DNA of 64,000 nucleotides from Isoetes taiwanensis (GCA_021234155.1 JAJEKV010000114.1:385654-449653), one strand, 5' to 3'; positions 1 to 13,134 are shown, counted from the stretch's first letter. The notes: generated from the letters alone by a model not told the origin. Numbers and translations: made by a program.

Positions 1-1375
1 ACGGTAGTTACGTATTGCTGGGTATACTCAATCTTGTGAAAAAGGGGAGTTGCAAAGACCCAAATAGCAATAACCATTCAAGCCTCCTCCCACATGGCAA
101 TTATACATTTTCTATACACACGACATCAAATCATAGTCCTAACCATCGCCAGAATACTTTCCCAACCCAAAACGAATTGGGCAGCATATGCGTGAGTCTA
201 ACAGTTCTAAACTTAATTAATGCGTATTATCGCTTCTAAGGGGTTCCCAAAATTCTTTTGGGTTATTGATTTTCGCGCCATGCAAAGATATGCCATGGGG
301 CTTAAATTTAGCCCTCAAATGCAAGTCAAGATGGGGGTCAAACGAGGTAGCCCTTACATTATTTAACGCTTCTAAGGAGGCAAATTCAAGCAATAGTTCC
401 TGACATCACTGATTCCTGATCCCCATACAAACCCTTCGTATTTCAAAGTTCTCGAACAGTCGCATACCGGGTAAGAAATTGCCTGTTCCATGGGGCCAGC
501 TTTGTGAGTGCACCTCCAACTCAACGTATTTGCGATTTGGCGCCAAGAACGTGGATCAATTCCTTAATAGAGGCCACCCATGTCCTCCCTCCCCGCAGAC
601 AAAGTCTTCGGGCCGAGCTAACAACCCTCGCTTCTGCGACATAATGTGAAGTATTCTTCAATCCAACGATGAAGAAGCCTTCTTGATGTAGAAACCGGAT
701 TCCAAGGCCCTAACCGCTGCTAGCCCTCATGATCGCGGTCATGAAGTCCGTAATAAGCGCATTATATGACTAAGCCTGTGGCAGTTTGGGGAAATCAACC
801 CCAAATAAAAAGTCCAATGCCCCGCTATTTAACACCTCGAGGCATCACCTAACCGAAACTTGGCTCTACGTAAGCCTAGCCTGCGGAAGATTGAGGAAAA
901 CAGAGCAACAACTACAAGATGCGGTTCGGTTGTGAATTAAAAAATGGAAAGCATTAGCAAGTTCCTTTATTCCCTGGTCCGGTCCCCATTCTCCATCAAG
1001 TAGAACCGCGCCCACGTGAATACCTCCCCAATAAGAACCAACAAGCAACAGCCAATGGAAAGCAAAGAGAATATGAAGAGATCTCTTCGCAAGCTCATCC
1101 ACCCAACCAAATAAGGAAACAAACCGTAAAGTTTTTATTATTATCAAATGGTAAGCTCCCACATCCCCGCAGAAGCTCGCCATGGCTATTGTTCTCAACA
1201 CTGGCTACCAACCAGCGCCCTAACGCCAATATGCCTATCATTCTAGGGGGTTAGGGAATCCCCACTTGCCACCGGGCCGAAGAAAATACGCAAAATACAT
1301 TTCGCAATGAATATAAGCTCAACCATTAGGAAATCTTATAGTATAACTATAATACTTCCTACATTATTACTCTTC
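1..1375. other. Intergenic, no gene recognised
   Basis: I see no supported gene. Short open frames exist (for example 866-1201 minus), but none shows a family motif. The last ~130 bases, AT-rich and ending in the telo-box, probably form the promoter and 5' leader of the bL9 gene that follows. Confidence 0.5.
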
Positions 1376-1384
1376 AAACCCTAA
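1376..1384 (+). promoter_or_regulatory. telo-box (AAACCCTAA) in the leader of the bL9 gene
   Basis: AAACCCTAA lies 15 bases upstream of the ATG at 1399. The telo-box is a known promoter/leader element of plant translation-related genes, including ribosomal protein genes. Its place directly before a ribosomal-protein start codon fits that role. A single 9-mer can occur by chance, so the support comes from context. Confidence 0.5.
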
Positions 1385-1398
1385 TTTTAATTCATTTT

Positions 1399-2588
1399 AT
1401 GTACGCAACGAATTTTCCCTTCCCTTTCGCTAAGCCATCCGCACTCTGTGGCTTCCACTCAGCTATGGCGCCATCGGCAATGGCCTTCGATCCGTCCCGC
1501 CCCTTGCCCTGCTATTCCTCTTTGATGGCCTGCGCCTCGACCACAAGCTCAGGTAGATCCCTCGTATCGTTTCTTATAATTCGTTTGGTAATTGACAGAA
1601 TGTAATAGCCTTTATCCCTTTCTAGGTCTCTGCATACATGCGTGTACTTTGGGGCTACATTTTGGCTTCTGTAATTTTAAAGTTTTGTTATGGAATGTAA
1701 ATGCAAGAAATCATCCCTATTTCTATTTTGTGTTACAGGTGAAATTCCATGTTCCGTGTGGTATTCAACAAGAAGATTTGAAATCTTTGCACAGAAGAAG
1801 GTCGAAAAGGCAGAGCTATACAATGTTAATGGAGTTATATCAGCTATATATATAGGACTCTCTTAATCCTGAAAAGTACCTTACAGGCCAAAGCATTAGT
1901 GAGCTCTGCAGCTCGACCTGCATGTATAACATCTATCAGCTAGGTAGTAAATTGGATGCCGGAGTGCAATTTTGCAATTCAGACCAATTTCATGTGTATT
2001 TTCCCTTGCCCATTAAGATCTATATTGGCATTCATCTTTGCGTGTAATCTATTAGTTAAAGTTTGGATAGTTTTCTCTGTATCTTGGTCCAAAAAGCTGG
2101 AATGATACTACGTTAATTTGCAAGTGTTTTGTTGCAGATCATTTTGCTTCAGGATGTTGAACATCTTGGCAAATCAGGAGAACTAGTGAGGCCAAGGCAG
2201 GCTATTTTCGAAATTACTTATTTCCCTTATTCAAAAGCAAAGATAAGTAACCCAGATTCTCTTTTGCAACCAATGAATTATGCATACTCATTCGTTGGTG
2301 AGTAGTAAGATTTTATCTGCCTTTGAATTTAGGAGAACTAAAATTAGAAGAAGTATTTTTGAAAGAAGCAGAAAAAAATTAAAAGTAAGATTTGGTCTAA
2401 GTTGCATGCCTCATTCAGCATTACCTTAAGTGTAAATAACTGGTATATTTCCTGTTCAGATTAAGGAAGAAGTAGAGGCTTTGGGTGTTGATTCAGAACA
2501 TTGGTGGCTTTATGCTAGGAGGAAAGAAAGGAATGATAGGGCAACTCGGCCTGCACGATTTCGCACCGATTATTTGACTTCTTTGTAG
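1399..2588 (+). pseudogene. RPL9: 5' part of the nuclear gene for plastid 50S ribosomal protein bL9 (PRPL9), damaged
   Basis: bL9 binds 23S rRNA in the plastid large subunit; this is a nuclear, transit-peptide form. Exon 1 (1399-1552) encodes a Ser/Ala/Pro-rich transit-like N-terminus and ends in phase 1. Exon 2 (1739-1824) continues in phase into FEIFAQKKVEKAE, matching the mature start of plastid L9 (VAQKKVKK in Arabidopsis). Exon 3 (from 2138) gives IILLQDVEHLGKSGELV. A 1-base frame slip near 2188 then gives EAKAGYFRNYLFP, and the frame slips back near 2230. Pieces resembling the L9 linker helix follow: ELKLEE at about 2335 and KEEVEALG at 2466. The rest (HWWLYARRKERND, stop 2586-2588) does not resemble bL9, and no C-terminal rRNA-binding domain is visible. 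A gap at 2298-2332 is too short for a normal intron. Either a decayed, 3'-truncated copy or an error-rich sequence; identity of the N-terminal half is firm. Confidence 0.65.
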
Positions 2589-3900
2589 AGCAAACAAACC
2601 TAGTTTACTGGAGCCTTTATTTTTCAGGGTAAATCCACTCAAGATCTAGCAGACATTATGCGCTAACCTGAAAACAGTGAGCTGCACAAACATCTGTTAT
2701 AAACTCAATGGCCTCTGAATCCAAGTTACTTCTGGCCATGTAGGGAGGTTGATAAGCCGAACATCACAATTCCAGAAATTCGTAGAGTTAGGACAATACC
2801 TGGCTGAAACAAAGCCACACCCTGAAGTAACAATCCAAGTAGTTATTTTCGCTACGCTCAAATGAAAATCGGCAATCCCAACATCTCAATAACAAAACCG
2901 GCGCTGAAGTTTTATTACAAAAATTTCATGGATGGATGCCACTTATGGTTAATATGTTTGTGTGGATCCATGAACATCCAGTCCATGACCATGGTTTCCA
3001 TCCTTCCTTAAGCAGATGGCAATCTTCCTTGTTAGGTAGCAAAAGTGGCCATAATATGTTCGGTTTTCTTTTTCCATAAAGAAAGGAGACGTCTTCCATC
3101 TGCAGGGGGTAAACCCCCAATATATAAGGGCAGCTCCAGTTATGTGCACTTTAACCCATTTGGTCGTATGTACCTCAACTAAAACCAGAGCCAATGCTTT
3201 GAACATACTCAAATGGTGGTGGGCTGAAGTGATAATCTCTTCCCACATTTTTGTAACCCTACAGAGCGGTAGAATAGTGTCACTGTATAGCGGCAGGAAA
3301 CAGCCATTTAATGAAGCCTACATAGACATGGGTGTAGTCTGCCCTGCATGACTTCTACAAAATGCAATTGTCTTCTCATAATGTTGCTGTCATCAATAGC
3401 CACACTTCAGTAGGCCAAACTCGTTATAATGATCTTTGTTTAGCCAATACGTGACTATCCTTGAAGTATGCTACAAGTTGCTACCATCTATGCCCCTCAG
3501 AAAATAAAAGCCATTTGTGCTGTTCAGTGGCTCATAGTCGTACCTATATCGAAGCCAAAATATTAAGTCAATATAATGAATTCTAAAACCACTTTTGCAC
3601 AATCACCAGAATTAGAACATTTAAGCTCGAAACAACATGTAAACTCCTCCAATACCCTTTGAGCTATCTAACATTGTTTCTTTTGCTCGATAAAACCCAA
3701 TTATATAATCAATGGCACATCTATTACAAATCGGTATAACAACATTTCCATGTCCAAAAGGATCATGAAAGGATAAATTAACCACACAACCATTAGCAAG
3801 CATCTACAACCTAGAGTCGACTAAGGTAGCTTACAACTACATTATCAGGCAACATTCTCTACACTACTAAGCAATCCACCGGGCTTAGAGAGCTTCTCGG
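2589..3900. other. Intergenic, no gene recognised
   Basis: The open frames at 2926-3248 on the minus strand have no motif I recognise. No RNA gene or clear repeat was seen. Confidence 0.4.
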
Positions 3901-3949
3901 CCCGACTTCAATAAACTAAAAAACGGAATTAATTGGCCCTAGGGAAGTA

Positions 3950-6900
3950 CTAGTTTTCGCCTCTTCCACACATACTAGCATATCCAAACCTTGGCTATGT
4001 GGATAGCTAGTTTCATTGGGAGAGACTCATGCACTAGGATATTACCCACCAATAATGTAACTTCAAATGTCTCCTAAAATTTGTCCTGTATATCACCGAA
4101 TATCCGCATAAAAGATCATACAATGTTCTAGACTTTTTGCTCATCCGCATACATTGCATTGAATCGACATCAGTTTCTCGCTACAATAATGCAAAATATT
4201 TGGTGACAACGCATACTTTCAAATTTTATCCTATATACCAAATCCAACTTGTCCTCATCAATATCACGCTTCTTGTTTTATTTCCATCTTGGCAATAATT
4301 TTGCTTCACATTCTTATTCTATTCTATTCTTGGCAATAATTTTCTATCATTTAGAGACAAATATACTTTCCAAAGAAACATTGATCCCATGACCAAACTC
4401 TACGTTGGTATACATCGCTGATAAGAAAAATAATTTTATCCTCAAGCCCCTCGCGAATGGAAGGCATCCCCTCAACACTCCAATCGTGCCAAGGTGCCGG
4501 TCAGTCCTTAATTGATAATGCACTCCTCGACAAAGTCAATGCCTACTTGTTGTACCCTTACATCTAAAATATACATAAATGCTTTCATTTAACTCTTCTA
4601 TATTGATCTAGAATCAATTACTACTGCATAGGCACCTAAACTACATGCCTTCTCATTGAGGTTAAAAGGGATCAAACAAATGTCAAGTCTTATGTAAGCC
4701 CCCTTCAATAAAGGAGATGGTCCAAGATAAGGCTCTTTAGGTCATAGAATAAATCTCATAGTAACCGCCTCTAATAGATGCCTTCAATTGGAAAGAAGCT
4801 GCATTGAGTACAGTTCCACTCGTGGAATGGCATTACATTTTAAAACTCTAAGATAACTTACAAAGCAACACCTTGGTAAATGAAGCAGATCAATGTCTAT
4901 TATCCCTAAGCATCCATGAGTCCTAGGATACCATACACTTCCTCCATGCTTAATTTGACATCCTGTGATCCACCCCATTAAGTGTTCTCCCAAAACAAAT
5001 TTTTTATCAGATTAGACAAATTATTCTATCCTTTTAGAAGCATCTAGTGACTGAAGCACCGCTTAAGTTTCCACCGCTTGAGATGCATTTTACATTAGCT
5101 GGCACAACCAAACACCCAAGGCCGGAAAAGTTTTTTTATTTTTATTTTCCTCAGAATTCAAGTAGGGCTGAAATTTTGTACCCAAGACGAGATATTAATG
5201 CCTGTATTAAAAAAAAAATGCTTTTAAAAAAATACAAAGAAAGGCAGCACCTTAATTAAGTATTATGGGCTGCAGACACAAAAGCCGCCCCCACCCCACG
5301 CTTTGATCCTTCACACAATTTTGAGAGACATCACATGAGCAACTCCCTGAGAGAATGTTTTTTATTTGATTTTGACATAATAATGTCCCTAAAAATAGTT
5401 CTGAAATTCACTACCTTCTTCTTGAAAAGGTTCTCAAAATATAAACAAAGAAAAACTTTTATATATTTTTGATCTATGATTATTGACCCATCCCTTCTGG
5501 CTCTTCTAACTCTACAACTATAAAGAACACTTAAAAACACCACTTCTTTTTTTGAACTATCTCGTGACTAGCCTCAGCTTTTATCTTGACTAGTTCTATC
5601 TATTTTTGTTTTAAGATACCTCCTCCTTCACCCAAATCCACAAACACCCTCGATGGACTCCATGAACTAAATTCTTACCCCATTTTAACAAATTATTTTA
5701 CCTTTAGCTAGACTCCACAATCATAGATCATTATTATCCTGCTTTTTATCCCTACACGATGAGATCCAAATATCCTTACACTGACTACAAAGTTGTGCAT
5801 TCTGAGAATCCTTTTCATATTCATTTGGAATATATTTCTAAAAAGATTCTGGTAACATTGGGGAACATATAAGCCGTGGATTATGGTTTGAAGTTGCATT
5901 TTTTCTAAAAGATGAGGTAGTGGATAAGGGATGGACTGCTAATAGCCACATTCAATTACATACATAAGCTCTCCCTCTCCAACCTAATCTCGCATAACAA
6001 TGCTTCTAGCCTCGATCTCCCCCCGTGATTTCTATCAAGGTAATTTCCTCGATAATAATTTCATTCCAATTGTGGGATGTTTCTTTAAATCCAAGAACAA
6101 TATCAATACAGCTACAAATCGATCATCATCACATCTCTCAATTCATGTTAATTAAGTTGGTTCCTACTTCAACCAATAACAAATAATTTGATCAATTCTA
6201 CAAGAGTGACAACCTCCAGGAATGTTTATGAGTTGTCTCAATATCTCTCCTATTTCCGCAACCAATACCATCATTAACTCTGTACTTTTCATTATTATTT
6301 ACTCCAAACCTTTGTTTACTTAATTTTTTTCCTCAAATAAAGGATATTGGTCCATTTTGATATCCACCTTTGAATAGATGGATCACGTGACTAGTCGATA
6401 TCAAGATGGGGCCTTAAATAGGATATTATATGTTTCTTTAATGACTAATTTCTTTAGTGGATTATTGCATGATACATCAACAAGATGACTAGGGACCCCC
6501 TCTCCAGCTAGAAATGGGTTAGGATGTCTTGGTTGAAGCCTCTATTTTCTCGCCCTCCTTGACCACTCCCTTTGATATCAACCTTAGGAAAACATCCTAT
6601 GTGTCCCATCAATTCAATAATTTCGTAGAGAAACTTGTTATGCCACTTTGAGCCACCACATTTGGGATACCCTTCATCAAAGACAGATTCCAACACAAAT
6701 TTCTAACCTTTGATAATTAAATTGGGAAATATAAGTATCAAAAAGAATTGGGCAAATTGATACCAAAAACTCCGGGTCTATCATATCGTAACAATTGCTC
6801 ATTATCCAACTCAAGTAAGGTGATTTGAATTGATGATGTCCTATTGGCTGCAAAAGCTGGAAAGTGCATTGATATAGAACAAAATTACCCAAGTAAATGA

Positions 6901-7060
6901 TATGCCTTTCGATAACTAACTTCTCTTACCATCTCTTTCATATCAAATAAGATAAGAAAAAATTGCTATTGATTGCCTTTAAAGATTGAAATTGTAGGAT
7001 TCTTAAGCTATTAGAAAATTGCCTTAATTTCTGGGCATTCCATGTGATTATACTACAAGA
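3950..7060 (-). mobile_element. Degenerate LINE (non-LTR retrotransposon), minus strand
   Basis: The minus strand carries LINE landmarks in the right order. At about 7056-6940 the apurinic-type endonuclease start reads SIITWNAQKLRQFSNSLRI, followed by QSLKAINSNFFLS (family: W-N-v-R-G-L ... i-x-f-L-Q-E). At 4993-4784 comes the region after the reverse transcriptase, GGSVWYPRTHGCLGIIDIDL (family: P-K-x-x-G-G-L-G-I-x-D). At about 4440-4390 there is VWSWDQCFFGKY, and at 4175-4110 the zf-RVT zinc finger IQCNVCG...LEHCMIF (C-x2-C...H-x-C). Between these the frame is broken by many stops and indels, and I could not place the YxDD box. Ends are approximate and no target duplication or poly(A) tail was found, so this is an old copy. 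Confidence 0.65.
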
Positions 7061-7344
7061 GTGGAACATTAATGTGTGGGGTTTGATGCACGGCCATGTA
7101 TTCTCGCATCGCAAACTGAACATTTATGTAATGTACCCCAAAAAATTCCTTTGGGCCAAAATGGCAATACATCGACACTTGAAATTTACATGAACCCCCG
7201 AATCACACATGACCCACAATAAAAGAAAGCAATCTTGGTATTCTAACATGTCCAATCTATGAGTCCCTCCTCCGAATAAAAGAATGGCTACTACATGATA
7301 ATTTAATGCAGGAAAACAAGCACAGCCAAGTTGAACCGTGATTT

Positions 7345-7405
7345 TCATATTTTAAAATCTTAGGCAGTCGATATAGAGGTTCGACATTCCCCTCAAACCT
7401 TAGGT
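7345..7405 (-). repeat. Dispersed ~70-bp repeat, copy 1
   Basis: Read on the minus strand, this segment (CCTAAGGTTTGAGGGGAATG, then GTCGAACCTCTAT, then GCCTAAGATTTTAAAATATG) closely matches 60128-60190 on the plus strand. It lies just upstream of the LINE on the LINE's own strand, so it may belong to a LINE 5' region or to a SINE. Confidence 0.6.
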
Positions 7406-7689
7406 TAAATCAGATTACATTTCCTTCAAAACAGCATGCCTCCAATCATAAATGCGACTATGTTTAAAGGGGAGAGGGTGCCCAGAGCCCCCAACATAAT
7501 GATCTGGCTCGAGATCGAATTTAACCGACGCATTGTGGTGAACCGTGGCATCAGATTTTACTCTATTCTTATGACTACAAAATTGTGCAAGTAATAATTA
7601 GCCTCTTCTTTCGCCTTGCCCTTCCACTCTTCTATAGCTAGATTGGTATTAGCACCTACATAATGCCTTTGAAGCTCTTTCCCTCGAGG

Positions 7690-9285
7690 TGCCCAAGCAT
7701 TTATACACAGATAATGATAAATATATACCGACATCACAACGCATTAAAGGTAATACCACCATGGGGTAATATTGTAACCCAGGGGTTGACTTGTAAAGGG
7801 ATTAAATTAGCTTACGCTAATTTAATTCATTAAGGATAACAACTTTATGATTAGGAATTAATGTCTAAATGGGTTAATTAAGTTAATTAATGCTTTGGGA
7901 AGTTTCACCCTGCCTTAAATCGATTACCGCCATGGAATTCCAATTTGGGTCATCAACTTGACCCTATCCCTAATTGACCCCATAATTCCACTGTAAGATA
8001 TTTAAAGTACTGAAATGACTACCCTTGGGCCGAAATGTTCCACCACTCCGTGGGTAATTTCGCATCGAAATAAGTCCATGGAGGACATACCGAATGATAA
8101 TGGATCTAGCGGTGAACTCGTGGGTGGCTAGTATACTTTCGATGTTCTAGGACTACCTCGCTAAGTCTTTGTTGTGTCTTATTTCTTTCTCGTTTCCTCT
8201 CTGCGGTTTTAATTGTAGGAACTAACCCGGATTGCAAAGGTGAGTCTCTTTGTATCTCCTCGATTCGAGCATTTGCTCAAGGAATGTTGGATTGATAGGT
8301 CTTGTACGAGTATACTCTTTGAAACGGAAATTAAGGATGGGGTAGACCCGAGCCATGTGTAGTAGCATGCCCTAGGTAGATCCCCTCAGATTCTCATTAG
8401 ATGCCCGTACGTGAGACCACCCGGTCAGATGCTAAGTGGAATGGCTTAACCGCAGAAGGACGCCAGCTGGTGAAGCTGGTCTTGCATGAGCATAAAAGGC
8501 CTCGAGGACTCCTACAGCGGGCTAGGCCCGACAGCCGGGTCATTTAGGGAGGGTCGGTATGGGTCCGAAGACCGGGCTGTAGGGTGGAACTTATGCCACT
8601 CCAAAGCGCACCCTGGAATAGATTTAGTGAGTAAGTCGTGCAGTGGACATGCGCGCACGACTCTAGCTCACCCATGGAACCATCAAGCGATCCCGAAGGA
8701 CACTCGACCGCTTCATCTAATTGTGGCCTCATGAACCCTGAGTAGGCTCGGCGGTGATAATTTGAGTTTGTGATTCTGGCTATAGCGAGCATAGCATGAA
8801 TCGAATCTATCCGGGTGAAAGTGTGCAATGGGGAGGGCGATGGAGGACAACCCCAGCCGGCGTTCTATGCCAGCCTAACGCCAGTTATACCTCGGCCCCT
8901 CGTTGATCTCTTGAGACTGAGCCGCCACCCATCCTCGCTGTGAGTCCGAATCGGTAGAACTCCGGGTTTGGGGTGTTTTCTTAGGACTAGATGCATATTC
9001 CTTGCCGTTATAGTATTTGGATGGATGTGCTACCCTTCGTGGTGGATATTTATATAAGGATTTATGCCGGTGCTAACATGTATTTTACGCTTCGCTGACT
9101 TTAGAGTCCTAATCGAAGGTGGGTTTAATGACACCTCCGCAGTTCCTTCACTCGCCCTCTTACGGAAGGTCCCCGGATAGACGAGGGCTCTCGCCATGGA
9201 TGGTCGCCATGGGAGGGAAAGTCCAGATGTGTACCTACCGGGGCCGATATATTCGTGGAGCCACAAAGGGTATCGAGCATGGTTT
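7690..9285 (+). repeat. 5' LTR of the chromovirus
   Basis: This aligns along its length with 19210-20725. Shared landmarks include the block around ACCACCATGGGG near 7757, TAATTGACCCCATAAT near 7970, GAATGATAATGGATCTAGC near 8091, GCATGAGCATAAAAGGC near 8484 and GGATGGATGTGC near 9019. The start is set by matching the TG of the 3' copy. The end is where similarity to the other copy stops. A TATA-like segment (GCATAAAAGGC) recurs in both copies and could be the LTR promoter, with transcription into R. Confidence 0.8.
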
Positions 9286-9458
9286 TGGGAAGCCAAACTA
9301 TCAAGATCGGGCCACATACTAACTCGCTAGGATCGTTAGCTAGAACTTTGGAGTAGTATGAGAATTGGGTGTAGTAGAGAATTGGGTGGTGTAGTAGATG
9401 CCGGCCATGATTAATTTAACGTGGTTTAAGTATAATATTGGGATGTGTACCGGCGGCG

Positions 9459-9524
9459 AAACCCTAACCCTAAGGCATGGGCAGGGGAAAAAAAAAAAAA
9501 AACAAACCCTAACCCTAACCCTAA
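9459..9524 (+). repeat. Telomere-like (CCCTAA)n tracts around an A15 run
   Basis: Two short tracts, AACCCTAACCCTAA and AAACCCTAACCCTAACCCTAA minus its first base, flank a run of A. The unit is CCCTAA (TTAGGG), not the usual plant CCCTAAA. The tract lies inside the retrotransposon just after the 5' LTR, so it is not a chromosome end. Confidence 0.7.
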
Positions 9525-9639
9525 GCGGGCAAGCGTGGGGTACCCAGACGCCCTCGGGCGGAAAGGTGGTCGAGGTAGGGGTGCGGGCCGCTCTAAAAAA
9601 CGCTCCTGGGCCATTTTTTAGGGTAAAAATTAAAAATTT

Positions 9640-12600
9640 AGGTTAAGGGTAATATTTTTCCTTATTTCCCCTTTAACGCTGGTTGCTTCCCCGAAGCCCC
9701 AGTTAGCCGCCATAGCCATTTAACCTCAAGCTCTTTTCGCCATAGCCCATTCTCGCTTGCAACCTCATCTTTTCGCTTCTTATCTACCCCAACCCCATTC
9801 CACTTATTAAAGGTGGAGGAAGCTGGGCAAGTGTACAAGCCGCTGCCCCGCTTATTCTAGATGCTCCATAGCTTTCCTCGATGGTCAACTTTTGCCACTT
9901 CAAACCCAATCGGCCGAAATGGAAGCCAAAACCGAGGAGTTGTTGGAACACTTTGCTTAAGCGCTTTTATGAAGGGTCTAGGATACTACATCCGCTTTTC
10001 TCGCTATAAAACGCTTTGTATATAAGCTTAACGCCACGCGGGAATCCTACACCGTGAATTGAGGAAGCGTGATGGCGCCCAAAGATTATACACGGTTTTG
10101 TCCACCGTGGGGGATGAGCAGCTGAAGCCGGGGCCATACGCACGCCAGCCCATAACATCCTTCAAATGGCACAAGCACCGATCTACAATGGCTTGCAGTA
10201 CCGATGACCCGCCAAGCGAAGCTCTAGGGTACCGCTACCTTGGAGATGGATGTGTCCCTTCAATGGTGGATCCTACACCATCCCATCTTTTTTCAGATGA
10301 GGAGGAAACCAATCAGATTATCCGGGAAGCTGAACACCCCCATTCTTCACCGACCGTTCCGGGCTACGGCCGAACAGATATGCAGCCAATCCCCCTACCT
10401 ACAGATTTCCTGGAGCTTAAACGCAGTAACAGACGCCTCGATAGCCAGTGGAAAACGAAAGTAGGAGCAGGCAACACTCTTTGGCTAAATCACGTAGGGC
10501 AACTCACGAGTAGAGGAGGCCGCTAAGTTCGCGGAAGATACCCTCCATGCAATGTTAGCGGAAAAGGAGCAAGCCCCGAAAAAGAATGCAAGATAACGTG
10601 GAGCGATAGCTAGGGGAAGCAAACGTGGCGAAGTTAAGGAGTTTTTAGGAAACAGATCGTGAACGGAACGTTAAGATCCCCCACCGAATGATCCCTTTCA
10701 TCACGAAGTTTAAAGAGTACGCCCATAAGTCCGTGCCCAAGATGTGGATCGGCCGAAGGCTGGTGGTGGTGTCACTAAGGCCGCAGGGGACAATCGGCGG
10801 ATGACATCATCCGAAAAGGCCCGCGATCCACGCGACAGCGGGAAAACTATTCCCGAGCCCCGCCAAGAACCAAAGAGAAAGACGGTTCAAAGCGTGTACG
10901 GTAGCATCGGCGGAAATACTGGAAGTACCGTAAGTTCATCAATTTTGTTACGCTAAACTTCCTTTCCAACGCCGGTCCGAAATTGCCCAAGAATATAAGA
11001 CCGATTTACGGTTTCAAATGCATGCAATTTTGCACTTCAGGAAGCGCCGAAGCTTACCCTGGGTGGCCCCTCGGGGACGCAATCTATGCGCCATTCATGT
11101 CAAACGTCACTATAATGCCAAAGGACCTTTCAGTTGGCACCGGATCCGAGGGGAACGGCCGCGGAGAATGTTAAGTGTAATATGGATGTACTTTTGTATA
11201 TTAATATATAACTAAGTCAAGTTTTCCCATTTTAGTATAATGATTAAATCTCCCTCTTGTTATTGTTATCTAAAGTTCAATGAGGCAATAATAATCATAA
11301 TAATGGAAATGAAAAAAAAAAAAAAATAATAATAAATAAATAAAATAATAATAATAATTAGTCAACTCGTAAGGCGTATGCGAGTATTTAAAAAGTCATA
11401 TTCACTTAGGGTTTGTCATTTTCTTTCCCATCCTTCCTTCCTGCCTCCTCCTTTGTCGCCTCTTCCTCCTCATGGATTATGAAGGCCGCTTAGCCCGGGT
11501 ACATGGGAGGCTAGAAGTGGGATCCTCGTGTCCCTTACCCTCTTCTAGACCCTCTCTCCCAGCAAGTGTGGTTGATCTTTCGACAACATAACGGGCACAC
11601 CCCGGATTATGATGCCTTTCTTGAGTTTTTACAATGAGGAAATCCTATCGCAGTGTAACTTTTGGGCTTAACCGCCCAACCCTATCTCCACAAGGATATT
11701 CTATCGCAGATGTTTGAGATGATCAGCCACGGCGATGAGATTCTTAGGGTATTGTCGACGTAAGCAGCACCCCCATTCTTTTGACCTCAGCGACCAACGA
11801 AGCTGTACTTTTGAAGCCCCGCTTGCCCCGCCCTTTATCATGGATAGGTATATTGACGGTGCATTAACCTTAGAGCAAGCCAAGTTCCCATTTCCTCCGT
11901 GATCCCTCAAGAGGGATGAACTGATAAGCTATGCCGATTTTGTAAGATGGAAGCAATTGGGTCACGTAAGCCTTTACCTCCTAGGGTAAGGGCCAAGCAC
12001 TTGTCGGCTTAAGTTCGGCTTCCTACTATAAAGGTTGGGAACCAAGATTACTTGTTGCCGAAGCGATATTCAATGGGCATATCAAGATATCGCTAATAAG
12101 GGCAAGCAAAAAGACGGCTCATCTCCCCTTTATGAGTTGGCCGAGTAATCGCCGTGGTCAAGACGACTTTGTGGATTACTCGGCCCGACACCGCCGGAGG
12201 TATAATCGACCGCTTTTAATTATCATCCTCTTGATATTGAGCCCGGCCCACACTCTACCGCCGTTACGGCTAGCTTAATGATCCAGAGTGCTCCTTCCTC
12301 AATTCCCGAAGTCGCCTTTCCACGCCTTATGGGCCCACATGTTCCCAATATCAATGACGCCGTGGTCAAGATGGAAGATGACAAGCTATTGAAGATTTAT
12401 GTGATGAAAGCCAAGACGCTTAAGGAGGAGAAGGAATTTGATAGAGAGGAGGAGCTCCCCCTAACTTCTCGAAGTCCGAAGTTGGTTTCCGAGCCCATCC
12501 GGTTGTTAAGTGGGGTTGAAATGGCATGTTACTCGGTTCTTCTTGTCGGCTTTTACAAAAGTGTGCAAGTCCTCTTCTTTGCTAAAGCAATTGCACCCGG

Positions 12601-13130
12601 GCGAGGGCGGTCTGTATGGGCACTTAGGGCAATTTCTACGACATACCGGCCATAAGAAGTTGCCCACTAACCTCGAAAGCGGATCATCCCGGTAAACCGC
12701 GGATTTGGCCATTGCAGTGTTTGACCACGATATCGGCTCTTGGATGAATTTGAGTCTCCTGGTTGCAGGCCATTAGCTACCAATGTTCCTCCGTAGATAT
12801 TTCATCACCGCCTCATCGGGCTAACCCTAGTGTATTACTGCAAAGACCGACCGTAGCCCGAAGTTTGATACCCAAACGCCGATGTTGAAGGGTCGACTTC
12901 TTAGTTCTAGATTTTATTAGACAATTGTATTCGGCCTTTATGTAATTTTGATTGGCATTTCCTTTCATGGGCCATCAAATAATCTATGTACCATTTTCTT
13001 ATATATACTTCTACTTTGAAAAAAAACATTGAATTGTCTTTTCCCTTCATTGCTTATCTTCTTCCTTAGAGTTGGAGTCCGAGACAATTGTTCAATGTTA
13101 TATATTCATTCCTTTGCGACTTAAGGAGAA
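9640..13130 (+). other. GC-rich internal region of the chromovirus, content unexplained
   Basis: This stretch is richer in GC than its surroundings and has many short broken coding-like frames. Examples are 10059-10526, 10744-10956, an ATG frame from 11472 and 12278-12655 (acidic/basic, Lys/Glu-rich, coiled-coil-like around KAKTLKEEKEFDREEE). None shows a domain I recognise. It could be a long 5' leader, captured host sequence, or a nested element such as a second gag. An AAT/AAAT microsatellite at 11311-11360 and an AT-rich belt at 11170-11400 divide it into two blocks. Confidence 0.35.
11311..11360. repeat. A-run and (AAT)n/(AAAT)n microsatellite
   Basis: A run of about 15 A is followed by alternating AAT and AAAT units. 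It could mark an old poly(A) tail of an inserted sequence lying upstream, which would support nesting inside the chromovirus. Confidence 0.7.
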
Positions 13131-13134
13131 GAAT

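Noticed and set aside
866-1201. 111-codon minus-strand ORF as a gene
   Set aside because: No recognisable domain and no splice or neighbour support; a chance frame in moderately GC-rich sequence is enough.
2298-2332. 35-base intron in the bL9 gene
   Set aside because: Far below normal plant intron length, although GTGAGT and a TTTAG are present; more likely a deletion inside a former intron.
9459-9524. Chromosome end (telomere)
   Set aside because: Only five units in two tracts, embedded between LTR and internal element sequence.
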